Notes under the pieces: model-generated
Database searches by the model: none
Told to the model about the DNA's origin: nothing
What the model saw: the letters and a program-made list of their open reading frames with translations, nothing else
Shown: in pieces, positions 49,181 to 57,400 of the stretch
Layout of the letters: each line of letters begins with the position of its first letter
How positions within the stretch are numbered: the first letter of the stretch is position 1
Made by a program: the position numbers and the translations under genes
From: a virus
Virus record (IMG/VR): IMGVR_UViG_3300042516_005475
Location: 62,001 to 126,000 of that record
Reading direction: 5' to 3' (one strand)
Length of the DNA: 64,000 bases

Positions 49181-49212
49181 CCCGCTGAGATTAATTTCTC
49201 AGCGGGTTTTTT
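49181..49212 (+). terminator. Intrinsic terminator after the outer-membrane protein gene
   Basis: Perfect 10-base stem CCCGCTGAGA / TCTCAGCGGG with a 6-base loop, followed by six T. Textbook Rho-independent terminator, 18 bases after the stop codon. Confidence 0.93.
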
Positions 49213-49251
49213 GTTGCTTTTATCTAGGAGATAGTAAATAATATAGTCAAT

Positions 49252-49327
49252 GCGGTATTCGTATAGTGGCTTATTATGCGAGCTTGCCAAGCTTGAGACG
49301 AGGGTTCGATTCCCTCATACCGCACCA
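49252..49327 (+). tRNA. tRNA-Gly (anticodon GCC)
   Basis: Acceptor stem 49252-49258 with 49317-49323, anticodon stem CGAGC/GCTTG with loop TTGCCAA giving GCC, T arm GAGGG-TTCGATT-CCCTC, discriminator A and encoded CCA. Lies about 40 bases after a terminator, so it needs its own transcription or readthrough. Confidence 0.93.
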
Positions 49328-49354
49328 TTTCTCTCTAAAAAATAATCGTAGCCT

Positions 49355-49362
49355 AATAAATA
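49355..49362 (+). promoter_or_regulatory. Late-type promoter box AATAAATA
   Basis: Ends 5 bases (TTGAC) before ATG 49368 of the interrupted HNH gene. Confidence 0.55.
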
Positions 49363-49367
49363 TTGAC

Positions 49368-49784
49368 ATGGCTAGACCTACCAAAACGAGAGATTCTTTT
49401 AAATGCTTAAACTGTGGAGCTGAAAAAGAAATGATGCATCACTTAGTTTCAAAAAACAAGTTTTGCAACCCTGCTTGCAGAGGAGAATAAAAACAATTCT
49501 TAAACAAGCAAAAGTGGTTAAATGGGGATTCTCAAGTAATTGAAAGAACAACAATTCGTAGATATATTACAGAAGAGAGAGGCTATAAGTGTGAGTGTTG
49601 CAATATATCTAATTGGAATAACAAGCCGTTAACACTACAAGTAGACCATATAGACGGAAACCCTAGTAACCATAAACCCAATAATGTTAGATTAATATGC
49701 CCAAATTGTCATAGCCAGCAAGAAAACTGGGGAGCAAGAAATAAAGGATCTGGTAGAAAAAGCAGGGGCATGTCTTTAGCATAA
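49368..49784 (+). pseudogene. HNH homing endonuclease gene with one in-frame TAA
   Basis: Reading from ATG 49368 gives 40 residues with a zinc-finger-like N-terminus (FKCLNCGAEKE, then FCNPACRGE) and then TAA at 49488. The same frame stays open for another 97 codons to TAA at 49782 and codes an HNH core: CECC, LQVDHIDGNPSNHKPNN, RLICPNCHSQQENWGA. Free-standing HNH enzymes of this family usually have an aromatic residue, often Tyr, at the place of the stop (C-x-x-x-C-x-x-E-Y), so one base change from a Tyr codon explains it. It may be inactive, a sequencing error or read through. It follows a tRNA gene, a common homing site. Confidence 0.8.
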
Positions 49785-49786
49785 CA

Positions 49787-49794
49787 AATAAATA
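49787..49794 (+). promoter_or_regulatory. Late-type promoter box AATAAATA
   Basis: Ends 6 bases before ATG 49801. Confidence 0.5.
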
Positions 49795-49800
49795 ATAGAA

Positions 49801-50544
49801 ATGAACTTTTTAAATCATTATCTTATTCAAGAGAGTAAAGAAAGAGAACAGCTTGATAAAACAATAGACTACTTGTCTAAGAAAGAAAAAGTTCTTCTTC
49901 TCACCACTTCTAATCGTTGGACAGGTCATACTGACGATATTCCTAAGTCTACTCAATTAGCTATCTATGTTCAGGAACAATTAGGAAAGCAAAAGGCTAC
50001 ATTAATTGAAGTACCTAAGCTAAAGATCTATCCATGTGAAGGAAATGTTAGTAGCAGCCCTGATAAAGGTGGTAATCACTGTGGTACTAAGGATGCCTTG
50101 TTAAAAGACAAAGAAAAGAACCCTAGTGGTTTTCATAGATGCTGGGCTAGTATCAATAACAAGGATGACGAACTTTGGAAGATTAGTAAACCGTTGTTCG
50201 AGAGTGATGCAGTTCAGATATTTGGTTCAGTTAGATGGGGACAAACAAATGGTTACTATCAAAAGCTAATTGAGCGTTTAACCTGGATCGAAAACAGACA
50301 TTCAACGCTGGGTGAGAAGAACATTGTATCTAATATTGATGCTGGTTTAATATTGATTGGTCAGAACTGGAATGGAAAAGATGTATTAGATACTCAAAAG
50401 CAGGTATTAGAGTTTTTTGGATTTAAAACACCTAAAGAGATGTTCTGGAACTGGCAATACACACAAAATGCTACTTTAGAAACAAAAGAGTCGTATAAGA
50501 AGGCTTATACGACATTCGAGAAGCAATTTGTTATTGAAGATTAA
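49801..50544 (+). CDS. Flavodoxin-fold NAD(P)H-dependent FMN reductase-like protein
   Basis: A 247-residue protein. Residues about 29-200 show the flavodoxin-like fold: EKVLLLTTSNRW as the first strand and phosphate-binding loop, an ADAxQIFGSVRWGQTNGYYQ-like fifth strand region (here SDAVQIFGSVRWGQTNGYYQ) that contacts the flavin, and further helices. Proteins of this type bind FMN and reduce quinones, metals or flavins. Residues 1-28 are an extension (MNFLNHYLIQE) that precedes the fold and resembles the packaging leader of T4 internal proteins. Its 3' end abuts a convergent gene. The physiological substrate is unknown. Confidence 0.7.
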   Translation: MNFLNHYLIQESKEREQLDKTIDYLSKKEKVLLLTTSNRWTGHTDDIPKSTQLAIYVQEQLGKQKATLIEVPKLKIYPCEGNVSSSPDKGGNHCGTKDALLKDKEKNPSGFHRCWASINNKDDELWKISKPLFESDAVQIFGSVRWGQTNGYYQKLIERLTWIENRHSTLGEKNIVSNIDAGLILIGQNWNGKDVLDTQKQVLEFFGFKTPKEMFWNWQYTQNATLETKESYKKAYTTFEKQFVIED

Positions 50545-50907
50545 TTACTCTAAGGTCAATAGATACTTGAGCTTATTGAGTTCAGCAAGCATCTCGTCTC
50601 TGATGTTCATAAGATCTGTATCAGCATTCTTATCAGGAATCTCTAAAGCTACAATATACTCTACAGCATTATTTACAAAACCATCTACAGGCAATTGATC
50701 TGTATTAAACAAGTCAACTGTAGAAGAACCACCTTTGGCTTCTATTCTACCGTATTTACCCATGTATACTTCAATGAATTGATCAATCAAACCATTGAGA
50801 GCATCATAGGCTCCACCAAGAGCCTGATGTTGAGCATAGCTAGTAGTCTGCCAATGATAGACTTTGAGCTGATTGAGAATAGTAAGTAGATTCTTAATAT
50901 ATTTCAT
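50545..50907 (-). CDS. Ferritin-like/Dps-like small protein (DUF5856 type)
   Basis: A 120-residue helical protein. Its first helix, LLTILNQLKVYHWQT followed by SYAQHQALGGAYDALNG, has the L-K-x-Y-H-W and H-x-x-L-G-x-x-Y-D pattern of Dps-like ferritin folds found in many phages as DUF5856; a further helix follows (LIDQFIEVYMGKYGR). Whether metal is bound is unclear. The start was moved from TTG 50973 to ATG 50907 because a late-type box lies 5 bases before it; the longer reading would run back through the upstream gene. It may protect DNA or bind it in the capsid. Confidence 0.65.
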   Translation of the reverse strand: MKYIKNLLTILNQLKVYHWQTTSYAQHQALGGAYDALNGLIDQFIEVYMGKYGRIEAKGGSSTVDLFNTDQLPVDGFVNNAVEYIVALEIPDKNADTDLMNIRDEMLAELNKLKYLLTLE

Positions 50908-50911
50908 ATAG

Positions 50912-51370
50912 TTATTTATTAAACAATAGTCTAAAAGTTCGTTGAAAGTGCTTAGTTGAATAGTGTCTAGCATCTACTTCCCAAACATTCCAATAGTACT
51001 TATCTGTTTTATTATCTACATCGTGAGCTGTATAATCAAGTTCCTTTTCTTTTACTTTTAGCAGTTTATCTTGTATCCAGTGCCTGAATTCGTGTAATAA
51101 ATCTCTTAAAAATATACGTCTTCTTGACTTCTTATCATATTTCTTCCTAAATGGAGCAACCCCAATATCTAAAGTATTACTCCCGAAGTAATAACCACTA
51201 TCTAAGAATCGAGAATCAGCCTTAATGTTTATGTGTCTTTTAATTTTTTTACCTGGAAACTCTTTTTCTAATAATTTTTCAAAGGCTAATTGTAATTTCT
51301 TTCTTTCTATGCCAAATCTCAAGAACCAATCGGCTGTTTTCTTTCCGTACCGTACTTGGATTTTAACCAT
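50912..51370 (-). CDS. SprT-like/metallopeptidase-like protein
   Basis: A 152-residue basic protein. It carries LLHEFRHWIQD near residues 95-105, an H-E-F-R-H zinc-binding motif of metalloproteases, with a downstream Glu in WEVDARHYS that could be the third ligand. The N-terminal half is a Lys/Arg-rich alpha/beta region. This arrangement is that of SprT- or minimal gluzincin-type peptidases. Lys/Arg content may allow nucleic-acid or protein-scaffold binding. Target unknown. It is expressed divergently from the 51464 gene, and its 3' end overlaps the promoter of the next minus-strand gene. Confidence 0.55.
   Translation of the reverse strand: MVKIQVRYGKKTADWFLRFGIERKKLQLAFEKLLEKEFPGKKIKRHINIKADSRFLDSGYYFGSNTLDIGVAPFRKKYDKKSRRRIFLRDLLHEFRHWIQDKLLKVKEKELDYTAHDVDNKTDKYYWNVWEVDARHYSTKHFQRTFRLLFNK
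50913..50920 (-). promoter_or_regulatory. Late-type promoter box AATAAATA
   Basis: Minus-strand box followed by ACTAT (5 bases) and ATG 50907. It overlaps the stop codon of the upstream gene. Confidence 0.55.
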
Positions 51371-51388
51371 ATGAATATTAATTCAGAT

Positions 51389-51396
51389 TATTTATT
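51389..51396 (-). promoter_or_regulatory. Possible late-type promoter box AATAAATA
   Basis: Minus-strand box 18 bases before ATG 51370. The spacing is longer than at other genes, so this site is less certain. Confidence 0.3.
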
Positions 51397-51435
51397 TTTA
51401 CAAGTTGCACTTTGCAGAATAGAAAAATAAGTAAA

Positions 51436-51457
51436 TTTGTACGATGAATCGTGCAAA
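51436..51457. promoter_or_regulatory. Inverted repeat, possible operator
   Basis: A 22-base near-perfect inverted repeat: TTTG-T-ACGAT, GA, ATCGT-G-CAAA, with one mismatched pair. It ends 6 bases before ATG 51464 and would overlap the transcription start of a weak TTGCAC (51405) / TAAGTA (51428) promoter. Repressor binding is inferred. Confidence 0.35.
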
Positions 51458-51463
51458 ACACAT

Positions 51464-51715
51464 ATGAAAACATCACAAACAAACACGGTTAGCACTGCAA
51501 ACAAAAACGCCTATGAGATTAGACTTGAGGTTCTCCAGATGGCAAAGGATCTGGAAATGCATAACATTTATCTCAGGCAAGAAGAAGTGCGAAGCAACAG
51601 CGATGGTTCCAAGGAGTTCCTAGAATATCCTGAATCTGTACTTGCAAACGAGAGACTTTACGACAAGATTCTCGGTACCGCAAATAAACTTTATTCTTTC
51701 ATCGAACGAAAGTAG
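51464..51715 (+). CDS. Small helical protein of unknown function
   Basis: An 83-residue charged protein, mostly helical (ANKNAYEIRLEVLQMAKDLE, then a C-terminal RLYDKILGTANKLYSF). No family is certain. Similar short helical proteins are common in T4-like phages near nucleotide metabolism genes. ATG 51464 is preferred over TTG 51437, which lies in an inverted repeat and would add an unlikely Cys/His extension. It precedes the ribonucleotide reductase gene by 81 bases; the two could be co-transcribed. Confidence 0.6.
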   Translation: MKTSQTNTVSTANKNAYEIRLEVLQMAKDLEMHNIYLRQEEVRSNSDGSKEFLEYPESVLANERLYDKILGTANKLYSFIERK

Positions 51716-51727
51716 ATTTCACGAGAG

Positions 51728-51741
51728 AATAAATATATACT
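51728..51741 (+). promoter_or_regulatory. Promoter region of the reductase gene
   Basis: AATAAATA (51728-51735) followed directly by TATACT (51736-51741). Predicted start 51741-51748, giving a leader of about 50-55 bases, in contrast to the nearly leaderless messages elsewhere. No clear -35 element. Confidence 0.4.
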
Positions 51742-51756
51742 ACACTTATAACAGAG

Positions 51757-51778
51757 AGTAGAGGGGTAACCTTCTACT
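51757..51778 (+). promoter_or_regulatory. Leader hairpin with GNRA-type loop
   Basis: A 9-base-pair stem (AGTAGAGGG / CCTTCTACT, one G-U pair) closed by a GTAA tetraloop, followed by TTTTCTTC. It lies in the leader of the reductase gene, 18 bases before its ATG. It could be an attenuator, a protein-binding site or an mRNA stabiliser. Confidence 0.55.
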
Positions 51779-51796
51779 TTTCTTCATCTAAACTAT

Positions 51797-53920
51797 ATGG
51801 GAACTACAACTGAAAATAAACCGGTAAACGGGCTCGAAGAAATCGCTCGTTTTGTTTTTACTACGAAATACGCTCGTTACAACGAGAAGAATAAGAGACG
51901 TGAGACTTGGGATGAGACAATCGGTCGAGTCGAGTCTATGCATTTGCAAAAGTTTAAGCATCTTTCTGTAGAAGATAAGAAGCTGATTTCAGAGGCCTTT
52001 GATTATGTTCGTGCCAAGAAGGTTGTTCCTTCTATGCGTTCTATGCAATTCGGTGGCAAGGCTGTTTTCGCTCACAACGCCCGCCTTTTTAACTGTGCGG
52101 TTCGCCACGTAGACTCAGTGAGAAGCTTTTCTGAGATCTTTTACCTACTTTTGTGTGGTTGTGGTGTTGGGATTGGTCTCTCCAAGACCTTCTTGGACCG
52201 CTTGCCCGACTTGGTTACTGCAGCAGATAAGACAGGAACGGTTGTTACTTATACTGTGCAGGATACTATTGAAGGTTGGGCTGATTCAGTCGAAGTCTTG
52301 TTGAATTGTTATACTCGTAACAATGCCTTGTCTGGTCGTAAGATTGTTTTCGACTATAGCAAGATTCGTCCAGAAGGTGCAAAGATTAAGACTGGTGGTG
52401 GCAAGGCTCCTGGTTACAGAGGTCTTAAGTCTGCTCACAAGAAGATCAAGGATTTCTTGGATCATTTGATTGAGAAGCAAGAGCATGCTCGTCTTCGCTC
52501 TGTTGATGCTTATGATATCTTGATGCATTGTTCTGATGCTGTTCTTTCTGGTGGTATTCGTCGTTCTGCTACTTCTGTTATCTTCATGAAGGAAGATGAA
52601 GACATGCTCAATGCAAAGACTAACTTTGCAATAACTAAGCACTCTAAGTTCCATAAGGAAGACAATGGTCAATACTCTGGCAAGGTTATTGTTAACAAGA
52701 AAGAGTATGAAGTTACTGTTTCTGAGTGGGAATATCAGAATACAATTACCAAGGATATGATGATTGGTTGGCATCATATTGAACCTCAGCGCGCTCGTTC
52801 TAACAACAGTATTCTTCTTTTGCGAAATCAGACTACTCTGGAAGACTTTCGCAAGATCATTGAACGCACTCGTCAGTATGGTGAACCTGGGTTCGTATTT
52901 GCAGATCATCCTCAGCAATTGTTGAATCCTTGCTTTGAGATTTCATTCGTTCCTGTTACTGAAGATGGTGTTTGTGGTGTTCAGTTCTGTAACTTGACTT
53001 CTATCAATGGAGCCAAGGTTAAGACTAAGCAGGACTTTATTGAGGCTTCTAGAGCTGCTTCTTTGATTGGTACTTTACAGGCTGCATATACTGACTTTAA
53101 GTATCTTAGCAATGCTGCTAAGAAGCTTACTGATGACGAGGCTCTTTTGGGTGTATCTATTACTGGCATGATGGATAATCCTAGTGTGTTGCTTGATCCC
53201 GACTGTCAGAACCTTGCCAGTGCTGCTGCTGTAGAGACTAATCGTGTTTGGGCTGACAAGATTGGTATCAAGCAGGCTGCTCGTGTTACTTGTATCAAGC
53301 CTGAAGGAACCTCTAGCCTTGTACTAGAGTCTGCTTCTGGTATTCACCCTCATCACTCTCGCAAGTACTTCCGTAGAGTGCAGATGAACAAGATTGATAA
53401 TGTTTATCAGTTCTTCAAGATGTACAATTCTCATATGTGCGAACCTAGCGTTTGGTCTGCTAATAAGACTGACGACGTTGTTTGCTTCCCTATTGAGGTT
53501 AGCCCAGAGGCTATTGTTAAGGGGGACTTGTCCGCTAAGCAGCACTTGGAGTACATCAAGTCTACTCAGACAAACTGGGTTATCCCTGGAACTAACGATT
53601 ATGAGAAGCCTATTCATCATAACGTTAGCTGTACTGTTAGCGTCAAGGATGACGAATGGGACTTTGTGACCAAGTACTTGTTTGATAATCGTCAGTACTT
53701 CTGTGCTGTGTCGTTGTTGCCTGACTTTGGTGATAAGCTCTATGCTCAAGCACCTAATGAATCAGTATCTACTGAGGCTGACAAGCAGAAGTATGAGGCT
53801 ATTATCAAAAACATGAGTAGTGTAGACTATACCAAGCTACAAGAAAATGAGGATGAGACGTCTGTTCAGGCTACTGTTGCCTGTGCTGGTAATGCCTGTG
53901 AGTTTGTCTTTAACTCTTAA
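51797..53920 (+). CDS. Class II (adenosylcobalamin-dependent) ribonucleotide reductase, monomeric RTPR type
   Basis: A 707-residue enzyme that reduces ribonucleotides to deoxyribonucleotides for phage DNA synthesis. Seen: FNCAVRHVDSVRSF and the GCGVGIGLS loop near residues 98-130, NPCFEIS at about 376-382 holding the catalytic Cys and Glu, CNLTSIN, and a CAGNAC pair at residues 696-701, the flexible C-terminal dithiol found in Lactobacillus-type RTPR. Length agrees with RTPR (about 740). It uses vitamin B12 coenzyme, so needs cobalamin in the host cell. Its own promoter, leader hairpin and terminator make it a separate unit. Codon use is richer in G and C than in the fibre genes. Confidence 0.9.
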   Translation: MGTTTENKPVNGLEEIARFVFTTKYARYNEKNKRRETWDETIGRVESMHLQKFKHLSVEDKKLISEAFDYVRAKKVVPSMRSMQFGGKAVFAHNARLFNCAVRHVDSVRSFSEIFYLLLCGCGVGIGLSKTFLDRLPDLVTAADKTGTVVTYTVQDTIEGWADSVEVLLNCYTRNNALSGRKIVFDYSKIRPEGAKIKTGGGKAPGYRGLKSAHKKIKDFLDHLIEKQEHARLRSVDAYDILMHCSDAVLSGGIRRSATSVIFMKEDEDMLNAKTNFAITKHSKFHKEDNGQYSGKVIVNKKEYEVTVSEWEYQNTITKDMMIGWHHIEPQRARSNNSILLLRNQTTLEDFRKIIERTRQYGEPGFVFADHPQQLLNPCFEISFVPVTEDGVCGVQFCNLTSINGAKVKTKQDFIEASRAASLIGTLQAAYTDFKYLSNAAKKLTDDEALLGVSITGMMDNPSVLLDPDCQNLASAAAVETNRVWADKIGIKQAARVTCIKPEGTSSLVLESASGIHPHHSRKYFRRVQMNKIDNVYQFFKMYNSHMCEPSVWSANKTDDVVCFPIEVSPEAIVKGDLSAKQHLEYIKSTQTNWVIPGTNDYEKPIHHNVSCTVSVKDDEWDFVTKYLFDNRQYFCAVSLLPDFGDKLYAQAPNESVSTEADKQKYEAIIKNMSSVDYTKLQENEDETSVQATVACAGNACEFVFNS

Positions 53921-54386
53921 TAGTTTCAGTTGTAGTTAAACCGCAAGAGGGTAACGTGTAAATGTTACCCTCATTTTTTTGTAGATATAGTTCGTAATCA
54001 TCTAACAAATCAGGGTAATAAAATTTAAAGTTGCTATTATAGTTAGCTCCAAACAACTTATAGTTGTTTTTATACTCATAATAAACAATTTCACTTCTAG
54101 TCAAGGCATCTTGAAACAACACTGAAGGGTCTTTAGTTAGCACTGTTTTAACATCTATATACAAAAACTGCTGAGGTTTAGTGAGGAACCCAGCTAAAAA
54201 GCTGTGCTCTAGACTTTCATGTAAGTGAATATTTGACTTAAGTCTTAGCATTTTAAAGGTTCTATGCACTTCTTTATCGTTAAAAATAAAGTTTAGACGC
54301 TCGTTAAACCCCAATCTTTTGGATCGGTAATAAAAAGGTATAGCATGCTCTAATTCGTTGTTATCTACTAGTGTAAAAACAAACAT
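53910..54386 (-). CDS. Small glycosyltransferase-like protein (GT8-like start), tentative
   Basis: A 158-residue protein starting MFVFTLVDNNELEHAIPFYY, close to the first strand and helix of nucleotide-sugar transferases. A later FLYIDVKTVLTKDP resembles the D-x-D-containing segment, but it has D-V-K. At 158 residues it is shorter than most GTs, so it may be a fragment or a different fold. The start was moved from TTG 54425 to ATG 54386, which is 4 bases after the predicted start of a TTGAAA/TAATTA promoter. Its last codons overlap the end of the reductase gene and contain that gene's terminator hairpin. Confidence 0.4.
   Translation of the reverse strand: MFVFTLVDNNELEHAIPFYYRSKRLGFNERLNFIFNDKEVHRTFKMLRLKSNIHLHESLEHSFLAGFLTKPQQFLYIDVKTVLTKDPSVLFQDALTRSEIVYYEYKNNYKLFGANYNSNFKFYYPDLLDDYELYLQKNEGNIYTLPSCGLTTTETIKS
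53947..53980 (+). terminator. Terminator of the reductase gene, within the convergent gene
   Basis: Stem GAGGGTAAC / GTTACCCTC (9 pairs, 8-base loop), then A and seven T. It lies inside the coding sequence of the convergent 53910-54386 gene. Confidence 0.88.
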
Positions 54387-54396
54387 ATGTAATAAG

Positions 54397-54425
54397 TAAT
54401 TACCATTAAACCTGTTGGTTTTCAA
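54397..54425 (-). promoter_or_regulatory. Sigma70-type promoter (minus strand)
   Basis: TTGAAA (54425-54420), 17-base spacer, TAATTA (54402-54397); predicted start about 54390, four bases before ATG 54386. Confidence 0.4.
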
Positions 54426-54431
54426 TAAATA
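54424..54431 (+). promoter_or_regulatory. Late-type promoter box AATAAATA
   Basis: Ends 11 bases before ATG 54443; predicted leader about 6 bases. It shares sequence with the divergent promoter of the minus-strand gene. Confidence 0.5.
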
Positions 54432-54442
54432 TTTTCACTAAT

Positions 54443-57400
54443 ATGGCAGACATACAAGTAATACCAGGAGTAGCGGTAATATCTTTCTCAGGAGTAGCTA
54501 CAAACACTGTATATCTTTCTTCAAGCGACGCTGGTGTAGCAATCTTAGAAGGACCAAGCGGGTCAATGTTTACAGCAGATGGTAATACTAACGAGATGAC
54601 TATACATTCTACGTTATCTGCTTCAAACTTTGTAATTAATACCCCAGATATAGATGCATCTGGACTTGATACTCTAGTAGACCCACTCTCAGTCTTAGCA
54701 CTTTCAGCTGGTAAATTTTATGTTACAACTGCCGGTAAAATAGGAGCCCCTGGAGAATCTGGAGCTAGTGGTTTACCTGGCTCTCCTGGTATCTCCGGTA
54801 TTCCTGGTATCTCCGGTATTCCTGGTATTAGCGGAACTCCTGGTTTCAGCGGACTGCCTGGAGCTAGCGGACTACCAGGAGCCAGTGGCTTGCCTGGAGC
54901 AAGCGGTCTTCCTGGAGCAAGTGGGTTACCAGGAGCAAGTGGTGTACCAGGCATTAGCGGTATTCCGGGTATCTCTGGTACTCCTGGTATTAGTGGAACG
55001 CCCGGTATCTCTGGTATTCCAGGCGCAAGTGGGCTGCCTGGCGCAAGTGGTCTTCCTGGAGCAAGTGGGTTACCAGGAGCAAGCGGTCTCCTTGGCACTA
55101 GCGGCATACCAGGCATCTCTGGTACACCAGGCATAAGTGGTGTACCGGGTATTAGTGGCATACCAGGCATCTCTGGTACACCAGGCATCTCTGGTACACC
55201 AGGAGCAAGCGGTCTACCTGGTATTCAAGGTATATCTGGGGCTCCTGGTATTTCAGGTATTCCTGGTATTAGTGGTCTTCCAGGAATATCAGGAATACCC
55301 GGAATTAGTGGTACTCCAGGAACTTCAGGCAATCCTGGCGCTAGTGGATTACCAGGTGTTCAAGGCCCATCAGGAACCTCAGGAGAAAGTGGGTTGCCTG
55401 GAACAAGTGGGTTGAGCGGCAAGCCTGGAGATAGTGGTTTGCCAGGCATTAGTGGCTCTCCAGGGGATAGTGGTTTGCAAGGCATTAGCGGCTCTCCAGG
55501 CATTAGCGGCTTACCTGGTACAGTAGGTACTCAGGGTATTAGCGGTTTACCTGGATTTAGCGGCATCCCTGGTATTAGTGGTACTCCAGGAGCAAGTGGT
55601 TTGCCAGGGACTAACGGAATTCCTGGAGATAGTGGTTTTCCAGGTATTAGCGGTGTTCCAGGTATTAGCGGTCTTCCTGGAGCAAGAGGTTTTCCAGGAG
55701 ATTCTGGTGTTCCTGGAATTAGTGGAACACCAGGAGACTCTGGAACCCCTGGAATAAGCGGTCTACCAGGTGCTAGCGGTCTACCAGGTGCTAGCGGTGG
55801 TCTTGGTATTAGTGGTACTCCTGGTATCAGCGGGGTTCCTGGGGTCTCCGGTGCTCCAGGTATTAGCGGCCCTCCTGGGGTCTCTGGTCTTCCTGGAGCA
55901 AGTGGTTTGCCAGGTATTAGTGGTACTACAGGAGAATCTGGAGTACCAGGTATCAGCGGCACTCCTGGTGACTCTGGTCTTCCTGGAGCAAGTGGTTTGC
56001 TAGGTGTCTCTGGTCTTCCTGGAGAATCTGGAGTACCAGGTATCAGCGGCACTCCTGGGGTCTACGGTACTCCAGGTATTAGCGGGGTTCCTGGTGTCTC
56101 CGGTACTCCAGGTATTAGCGGGGTTCCTGGTGTCTCCGGTACTCCAGGTATTAGCGGGGTTCCTGGTGTCTCTGGTCTTCCTGGAGCAAGCGGACAGTCA
56201 GGGGATAGTGGTACTACAGGAGCAAGCGGGTTGTCTGGTATTAGTGGTACTCCTGGTGTCTCCGGTACTCCAGGTATTAGCGGTGTTCCTGGTATTAGTG
56301 GTTTACCAGGAGCAAGTGGTTTACCAGGAGCAAGAGGTATTGCTGGTGGTGCAACGTATTACTTAAACAACTCAGTTACATCTTTATCTGGTTGGAAAGA
56401 GTGGAGTACAACTCCAGTACTTTTAGCACAGACAGTTGATACAATAACTTTAAGTGCCAGTGAAACAGGTGTTATTCAAAGTTTCATTACTCCAGAGAAC
56501 GACCCTTATTTAACATTCATTACACCTGGTATTTGGGCATTTTATTTGCACTGTGTAAGAGGTGGTAACAATACAATTTTTGATGTATATGCTCAAGTTT
56601 ACCGATACAACACTAATTTAGGCACCTTAACCTATTTATTATCAACTGCTCCTGTTGCTGTTGTTTCAAACACTACACCACAGATGCAACTTTCAGACTC
56701 GTTCTTTAATGGGGCATCTGCATTATTAAATGATCGATTGTATGTTGAAATTAAAGCTGTAAATAATGGTAATAATACTAATACAGTTTCTCTTTATTCA
56801 GAGGGAGAGACAAATTATTCCTTCAGTATTACTCCAATTGGTGCAACAGGTAACAGCGGTCTTCCTGGTATAAGCGGAACTCCTGGTATTAGTGGGTTAC
56901 CTGGCGCTAGCGGTTTGTCTGGCTACAGTGGTCTGCCAGGTATTAGCGGTTTACCTGGCCACAGTGGTCTGCCAGGTATTAGCGGTTTACCTGGCCACAG
57001 TGGTCTGCCTGGCTTTAGTGGTCTGCCAGGCGATAGCGGTCTGCCTGGTGTTAGCGGTGGTCCTGGTGTTAGCGGTGGTCCTGGTGTTAGCGGTGGTCCT
57101 GGTATTAGTGGAGCACCAGGTATCAGCGGAGCTTTAGGTGGTAGTGGTTTGCCAGGTGTTAGTGGTTTGCCAGGTATGGTTGGATTGTCAGGCGATAGCG
57201 GTCTGCCTGGTTACAGTGGGTTACCTGGTATTAGTGGTGGTCCTGGTATTAGTGGTACTCCTGGAATTAGCGGTCCTCCTGGTGTCTCCGGTGCTCCAGG
57301 TATTAGCGGTCCTCCTGGAGTCTCTGGTCTTCCTGGAGCAAGTGGTTTGCCAGGTAAAGATGGTGGTCAATTAACTGTAAGCAATTATGTAGCAAGCGGG

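Noticed and set aside
49266-49490. 74-codon frame starting inside the tRNA-Gly
   Set aside because: Its first part overlaps the tRNA; the real start is ATG 49368 after a late-type box.
51736-51796. Cobalamin riboswitch before the B12-dependent reductase
   Set aside because: The leader is only about 50 bases and has one simple hairpin; a cobalamin riboswitch needs about 200 bases and a B12 box, which I do not see.
54718-55188. Minus-strand and shifted plus-strand frames inside the collagen-like blocks
   Set aside because: Shadows of an 18-base repeat; the Gly-X-Y frame explains them and domain borders fit it.
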